Below, one piece after another: positions 59,802-64,000 of a DNA stretch of 64,000 nt. The notes under the pieces were generated by a model. That model was not told the origin of the DNA, did no database searches, and worked only from the letters and a program-made list of their open reading frames with translations. The stretch is from positions 20,341-84,340 of the forward strand of contig DKTZ01000035.1 in NCBI GenBank assembly GCA_002490425.1, in the 5' to 3' direction. How positions within the stretch are numbered: the stretch's first letter is position 1; every line of letters begins with the position of its first letter. The DNA is from Ruminococcaceae bacterium UBA7217 (lineage in GTDB: Bacteria; Bacillota; Clostridia; Oscillospirales; Acutalibacteraceae). Both the position numbers and the translations under genes were made by a program.

Positions 59802-60767
59802 ATGAAAATCGGTAACACTGAAATACACGGCAAAGCGGTTTTAGCGCCTATGGCAGGTGTTGCCGACCGTGCGTTCCGTGAGCTGTGCGTTTCTTACGGT
59901 GCGGCTTACGTTGTAAGCGAAATGGTAAGCTCAAAGGGACTTCAAATGGGCGACCGAAAATCAAAATCTCTGTCGTTTTTGTCCGATGCCGAGCGCCCTG
60001 CCGCAGTGCAGATTTTCGGCAACGACCCGAAAGTAATGGCGCAAAGCGTTCACACCGTTCTCGAATATAATCCTGAAATAATCGACATAAATATGGGTTG
60101 CCCCGCACCAAAAATTGCAGGTAACGGCGGTGGAGCATCTCTTATGAAAGACCCGCTTCTTGCCGAAAGCATTATCCGTGCGGTTGTAAAAGAATCAACC
60201 GTTCCCGTGACGGTAAAAATCCGCAGCGGCTGGGATGAAAATTCCGTTAACGCCGTTGAAATGGCAAAGCGTGCAGAAGATGCAGGAGCATCTGCTATTA
60301 CTGTTCACGGCAGAACAAGAGCGCAGATGTATTCCCCCCCCGTTAACACGGATATTATTGCAAAGGTCAAGAAAAGCGTTTCAATTCCCGTAATCGGTAA
60401 CGGCGACATTACTGACGAGCAAAGTGCGGCTCTTATGCTTGAAAAAACGGGGTGCGACCTTATAATGATTGGCAGAGGGGCTCTGGGCGCACCGTGGGTT
60501 TTCTCCCAAATAAACGCCTATCTTGAATACGGGCGTGTTCTCCCCACTCCCCCTGTTTCGGAGCGTATGCGTGTTATGATTAAGCATATTGAAACGATTT
60601 GCGAATATAAGGGCGAAAAAGTCGGAATAAGAGAGGCAAGGAAACACGGTGCGTGGTACACAAAAGGACTTCGGGGTGCGGCTAAATACCGCAAGGAGTT
60701 AGGTTCTGTTTCATCTCTTGAAGAGATACGTGAAATCGCATTCAGAATTTGCGTTGAAAATCAGTAA
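59802..60767 (+). CDS. dusB: tRNA-dihydrouridine synthase
   Basis: A 321-residue flavoenzyme. LAPMAGVADRAFRELC, INMGCPAPKIAGNGGGASLM (catalytic Cys in GCP), VKIRSGWDE, ITVHGRTRAQMY and GNGDITDEQ are the Dus signatures, and IGRGALGAPWVF completes the FMN site. It reduces uridines in the tRNA D-loop with NADPH. GGGAGGG precedes the ATG. It is a monocistronic gene facing the leftward glucosidase operon. Confidence 0.93.
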   Translation: MKIGNTEIHGKAVLAPMAGVADRAFRELCVSYGAAYVVSEMVSSKGLQMGDRKSKSLSFLSDAERPAAVQIFGNDPKVMAQSVHTVLEYNPEIIDINMGCPAPKIAGNGGGASLMKDPLLAESIIRAVVKESTVPVTVKIRSGWDENSVNAVEMAKRAEDAGASAITVHGRTRAQMYSPPVNTDIIAKVKKSVSIPVIGNGDITDEQSAALMLEKTGCDLIMIGRGALGAPWVFSQINAYLEYGRVLPTPPVSERMRVMIKHIETICEYKGEKVGIREARKHGAWYTKGLRGAAKYRKELGSVSSLEEIREIAFRICVENQ

Positions 60768-60852
60768 AAATTTAAGTCCAAATATAAAAAACGGCTGTAT
60801 GAGGTTTTACCCTGATACAGCCGTTAAGTTTTATTAAATTTTCAGTGAGTTT

Positions 60853-61494
60853 TTATGTGCCGTTCATTTTCCATTCGACAAACCGTGACTGAAGATAATC
60901 ACTTGGGTAAACACGGTCAATAATTCTTTCTATTGCAGTTCTCGGGTCAGGATTTTTCACTCTTTGCCCCCAGCGTGTGAATACCGCAACACTGAGCACA
61001 AGATTTATGCACATAAACACCGTTACTATTTTAGAAAGCTTTTGCCACCGCTTTGACCCCGTGTGCTCAAAGCATTTGCTGATAATCGGCATTAAAAATT
61101 TCATAAACATAAGTCCCAGAAGTCCCCAAGCCAGTGCAAACGGAACGCTTAAATATTTGCCGATTGAAAGTTTTCCGTAGACCCATGAATAAGAATTGAA
61201 CATCTTATCCTGAATAAAGCCCATAAGCCATTCCACTGCACAACCCAAAACGGAAAACCAAACAAATTCTGTAAATACGCTTTTACCGTCAAGGGAAACA
61301 GACGCTAAATACATCACAACAGCGCCAAGCCCGTAAACAATATTAAACGGTCCCCAAAGAAACGTAACGTGCGTTTCCCACTCGCCTCTGCGAAAATAGC
61401 AAAACAAACCCTCAAGAATTACGCCGAGCACACAGCCGACCATAAACAGAATTAAAACATTTTGGTATTTAATCTCTTTCTTTGCAATTGTCAT
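60853..61494 (-). CDS. CmpB-family (putative ABC-transporter permease-like) membrane protein
   Basis: A 213-residue protein with about five transmembrane helices. FMVGCVLGVILEGLFCYFRRG, the WGPFNIVYGLGAV segment and GCAVEWLMGFIQDK are characteristic of the CmpB/DUF1113-type membrane family, annotated as putative ABC permease although no ATPase is linked. Its real function is unknown. It follows the MFS transporter by 28 bases. Confidence 0.8.
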   Translation of the reverse strand: MTIAKKEIKYQNVLILFMVGCVLGVILEGLFCYFRRGEWETHVTFLWGPFNIVYGLGAVVMYLASVSLDGKSVFTEFVWFSVLGCAVEWLMGFIQDKMFNSYSWVYGKLSIGKYLSVPFALAWGLLGLMFMKFLMPIISKCFEHTGSKRWQKLSKIVTVFMCINLVLSVAVFTRWGQRVKNPDPRTAIERIIDRVYPSDYLQSRFVEWKMNGT

Positions 61495-61522
61495 TTTTGC
61501 TATCCCCCTTACAGCAAAAACA

Positions 61523-62896
61523 TCAGCTCTTTTGAGTTTTTCCTTTTTTAAGAAATATAACGGGAATTAAAATGAGAACGCTGACTGCCGCCGCCGCAAA
61601 GAACATTACAGCTCCAGGTGCGGACTGTACTACTCCGTACTCATTTGTGTATGTAATTGCAGAAATTTTGCAGATTTCTTTTCCGATAACAGGCCCTATT
61701 ATCATCGGCAAAAGCACTATGAAAATCATTCTTATTCCTTGGAACATTCCTGTTTTGTCCTCGGGTGTGTAATCACGCACAGATGCGCCGAACAAAATCA
61801 TAAAGCAACCGTAGCCCGCCATTGTTATGAGCATTCCTATTCCGAAGCCTGCAAGGCTTTTATCGTTAAGCCCCGTTACAACAAGACCTGCAATATAAAG
61901 TATTACCGACAGATATATAAATTTATCCTTGCCGATTTTGTCCATAAGTCTGCCCAGTGATATTATCGCCGCAACAAGCACCACTACGCACACAGCCGCA
62001 ATGATAATTATTTTCGGCGTAAGCCCTGCAAGGAGCTTGTCAAAGGTGAAATTCATTGAATGTTGAAGGTAAATGAATATATACGGGAAGAATACCTGAT
62101 ACGCAATGTTGAAAAGCGCCATTGCACAAAGGGACAGATAAAGATTTTTATGCTTTTTAACAACCGACGGTCTGAAGCCGTAAATAAACTCTGCAAAAAA
62201 GTTCTGCTTTTCGTGAGTTTTCTTTTCTTCACGGCTGTCCTTAACGGTGAAAACACCGATTATTCCGCAAACAGCAACAACTGCACCGAGAGCTATGAAG
62301 AATGTTGGATATCCTATTGAGCCAACAAGTCCGCCGAGAGCCATAACAATACCCATTGCAAAAACAGGCATAAGCGCAAGAACACTCTCCGTTGTTGCAC
62401 GGTTTGTAACATCTGTAATGTCCGTTACCCATGCGTTAAATGCCGAGTCGTTGCTCGTTGAGCCCATAAATGTCATTACACAGTCCATTACAATAACTGT
62501 TACTACGGTCGCCGTAAGAATTTTAACCTCATCTTGGAGTGAGAAAAGCAAAGCAATATTATCTCTCGTGATAAATCCGAAGCAGGCGGTAATTATACCC
62601 CAAATAATATAGCCGATTGAAATAAACCATTTTCTGTTGTTCACCCTGTCGCTGAGTACGCCCATTATAAAGGTTGTGACAACCGCTGTAACTGCGCTGA
62701 ATGCAACCATTCGGCTGATAGCGTCCATTACGTCAATTGAACCGTTAACAGCAGTTTGGCTTGCGCCGTTATAAACGGAATTGTAAAGAAATGTATTGAA
62801 ATACATATTCTCAACCGCCCACGCAATTTGCCCCATAAGACCAAACAGAATGAGATTGAACCACTGAATCCCATTTAATTTACTTTTAGTATTCAT
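61523..62896 (-). CDS. MFS transporter, probably sugar/glycoside
   Basis: A 457-residue transporter with about 12 helices. The loop GVLSDRVNNRKWFI is the motif A position of MFS/GPH carriers, and NGIQWFNLILFGLMGQIAWAVENMYF is typical of the SLC45/GPH-like group. It is downstream of a GH13 glucosidase, so import of an alpha-glucoside is likely. The ATG has no adjacent ribosome site. An AAAGGA lies about 30 bases upstream, with an AACGG/CCGTT hairpin between that could bring the two together. Confidence 0.83.
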   Translation of the reverse strand: MNTKSKLNGIQWFNLILFGLMGQIAWAVENMYFNTFLYNSVYNGASQTAVNGSIDVMDAISRMVAFSAVTAVVTTFIMGVLSDRVNNRKWFISIGYIIWGIITACFGFITRDNIALLFSLQDEVKILTATVVTVIVMDCVMTFMGSTSNDSAFNAWVTDITDVTNRATTESVLALMPVFAMGIVMALGGLVGSIGYPTFFIALGAVVAVCGIIGVFTVKDSREEKKTHEKQNFFAEFIYGFRPSVVKKHKNLYLSLCAMALFNIAYQVFFPYIFIYLQHSMNFTFDKLLAGLTPKIIIIAAVCVVVLVAAIISLGRLMDKIGKDKFIYLSVILYIAGLVVTGLNDKSLAGFGIGMLITMAGYGCFMILFGASVRDYTPEDKTGMFQGIRMIFIVLLPMIIGPVIGKEICKISAITYTNEYGVVQSAPGAVMFFAAAAVSVLILIPVIFLKKGKTQKS

Positions 62897-62947
62897 AATT
62901 TTAGTAACGGAATTTACCGTTCCTTTCTTTAAATTTTACGGGTAATA

Positions 62948-64000
62948 TTATTTGAAATAGTAAACGCGTGTTTCATAGGGTCTTGTTACAAAACCGTTAT
63001 TTTTTGTTGGGTTGATTTTGTAATTGTTAAGAACCAATTCACCCTTGCTCAAATCGAACCCCTCGGGAGCGGTAAAATTAACATTTTTCTCTGTAAATGA
63101 GCTTACAACAAGCAGTCTTTCGCCGTCAAGATTTCGCTCGTAAACATAAAGCTCACGGCTGTTTTTTAAATGCTCTTTATAGTCGCCGTAAACCGCTACC
63201 TTGTGATTTTGACGGAATGCGAACAGCTTTCTGTAATAATTGAGAACAGAATCGGGGTCATTTTCCTGTTTTGCCACATTGATTTCTTTATAATTCGGGT
63301 TTACGTAAAACCACGGTTCGGCAGTAGAAAAGCCCGCATATTTACTACTGTCCCACTGAACGGGAGTACGTGCGTTTTCACGTGTTGTTTTGTTGGCGAT
63401 TTTAAGATACCGTTCATCCGAAAAGCCGAGCTTTTTAAATATTTTCTGATTGTTAAAGGTTACAACGTCTTTAAATTTATCAATACTGTCAAGTTTAATA
63501 TTAGTCATACCGATTTCCTGACCCTGATAAATAAACGGCGTTCCGCACTGCATATAGCACATTGTTGCGAGCATTTTTGCACTTTCATCATGATATTTTT
63601 CACTGCCGTAACGGCTGACAATTCTGGGGTGGTCGTGATTTTCTATGTAAAGGCAGTTCCAAGCTTTGCCTGCCAAGTCATTCTGCCAATGAGTAAACGC
63701 CTTTTTAAGCTTTTTAAGGCTGAAAGGTGTCGCAATTGTGTCCGTCATAAAGCAGTCTGCCTGCATATGTTCAAAGCCAATCATCATATCAAGCTCATGG
63801 TCTTCGCTTGCCGTAAACTCAATGCAGTCCTGCGAATTTGACATCGGCGACTCGCCCACAACAAAGCAGTCGTACTTGTCAATGACATCGTGGCGAAATT
63901 CCTTAAGGTATTCATGAATGTGAGGACCTTTTTTGTAATGCTCAATGCCCGTTGCAATAGGAAGCGGGAAACCGTCGGGCAGTCCCTCTTTTTTGGAAAT
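62948..64000 (-). CDS. GH13 alpha-glucosidase / oligo-1,6-glucosidase, C-terminal part (truncated by window edge)
   Basis: The last 350 residues of a GH13 enzyme; the reading frame stays open to the window edge. CFVVGESPMS supplies the acid/base Glu region and NHDHPRIVSRYG the third catalytic Asp motif, followed by GTPFIYQGQEIGMTN and ARTPVQWDSSKYAGF as in oligo-1,6-glucosidases. A C-terminal beta domain ends the chain (YETRVYYFK). The missing N-terminus holds the first part of the barrel. It probably splits alpha-1,6 or alpha-1,4 glucosides brought in by the MFS transporter 51 bases downstream. Confidence 0.92.
   Translation of the reverse strand: MSKKEGLPDGFPLPIATGIEHYKKGPHIHEYLKEFRHDVIDKYDCFVVGESPMSNSQDCIEFTASEDHELDMMIGFEHMQADCFMTDTIATPFSLKKLKKAFTHWQNDLAGKAWNCLYIENHDHPRIVSRYGSEKYHDESAKMLATMCYMQCGTPFIYQGQEIGMTNIKLDSIDKFKDVVTFNNQKIFKKLGFSDERYLKIANKTTRENARTPVQWDSSKYAGFSTAEPWFYVNPNYKEINVAKQENDPDSVLNYYRKLFAFRQNHKVAVYGDYKEHLKNSRELYVYERNLDGERLLVVSSFTEKNVNFTAPEGFDLSKGELVLNNYKINPTKNNGFVTRPYETRVYYFK

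Noticed and set aside
63170..63841. Rightward 223-codon frame opposite the GH13 gene
   Set aside because: It is antisense to clear catalytic motifs and has no ribosome site or family resemblance.
1..64000. tRNA, rRNA, tmRNA or insertion-sequence genes
   Set aside because: Intergenic regions were read on both strands. No tRNA-like T-arm, rRNA block or transposase reading frame was seen. Small RNAs without conserved marks could have been missed.

Overview
The window looks like chromosome of a spore-forming, fermentative clostridium of the Ruminococcaceae/Oscillospiraceae type. Three things support this. (1) Sporulation genes: spoIVA with a DUF3794-LysM coat-type gene, dipicolinate synthase spoVFA/spoVFB, and the first codons of a SpoVB/MurJ-like flippase. 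(2) A type I dockerin on a secreted lipase-like protein. (3) An adhE - kinase - 2Fe-2S protein - PAS-domain [FeFe]-hydrogenase - SpoIIE-type phosphatase - [FeFe]-hydrogenase cluster that closely resembles the hydS/hydA2 transcription unit described in Ruminococcus albus 7. Most sigma-A promoters I can read have a 17-bp spacer.

Layout. 1-7.9 kb (leftward): recJ, relA, dtd, an MBL hydrolase, hemZ, a uridine-kinase-like gene and a truncated flippase form one tight operon. 8-14.6 kb: a GT2 glycosyltransferase is divergent from glmU-pth-mfd. 14.6-20.9 kb: an LTA-synthase-like phosphoglycerol transferase, a membrane-anchored metallophosphoesterase, thiN/ylmH (leftward) and a CapA-like protein. 21-25 kb: potABCD (leftward). 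25-27.5 kb: a GDPD-like protein and a lipid kinase, divergent from an ECF-S-like membrane protein. 27.6-37 kb: a LysR regulator and the ethanol/hydrogenase cluster, with a good Rex-type operator before adhE. 37-39.2 kb: a leftward two-gene unit behind a cobalamin riboswitch. It encodes a DUF4430 lipoprotein and an alpha/alpha-barrel surface protein, the two halves of the animal intrinsic factor/transcobalamin fold as separate proteins. 39.2-42.2 kb: a palindrome-rich element, the dockerin lipase and an S1-domain protein. 42.3-46.9 kb: DUF951, prfA, a frameshifted small gene, sua5, coaE and an M18 aminopeptidase. 47-49.7 kb: a GPH-type symporter and an unknown membrane-anchored protein. 49.9-55 kb: spoVFA/B, divergent from murC-ung-hydrolase-membrane protein. 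55-59.4 kb: an XRE regulator, then spoIVA and DUF3794-LysM (leftward). 59.8-64 kb: dusB, then (leftward) a truncated GH13 glucosidase, an MFS transporter and a CmpB-like membrane protein.

The most interesting locus is the cobalamin-riboswitch operon at 36,991-39,166. Its promoter, aptamer, terminator and both exported proteins can all be read from the sequence, and together they suggest a split, cell-surface, intrinsic-factor-like corrinoid capture system. Second is the H2-sensing/ethanol cluster with its Rex-like operator, kinase/phosphatase pair and an internal promoter before hydS. Intergenic regions carry several families of short palindromic repeats. One family keeps its flanks while the stem arms change together, and some copies serve as terminators. 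I found no rRNA, tRNA, CRISPR array or insertion sequence.
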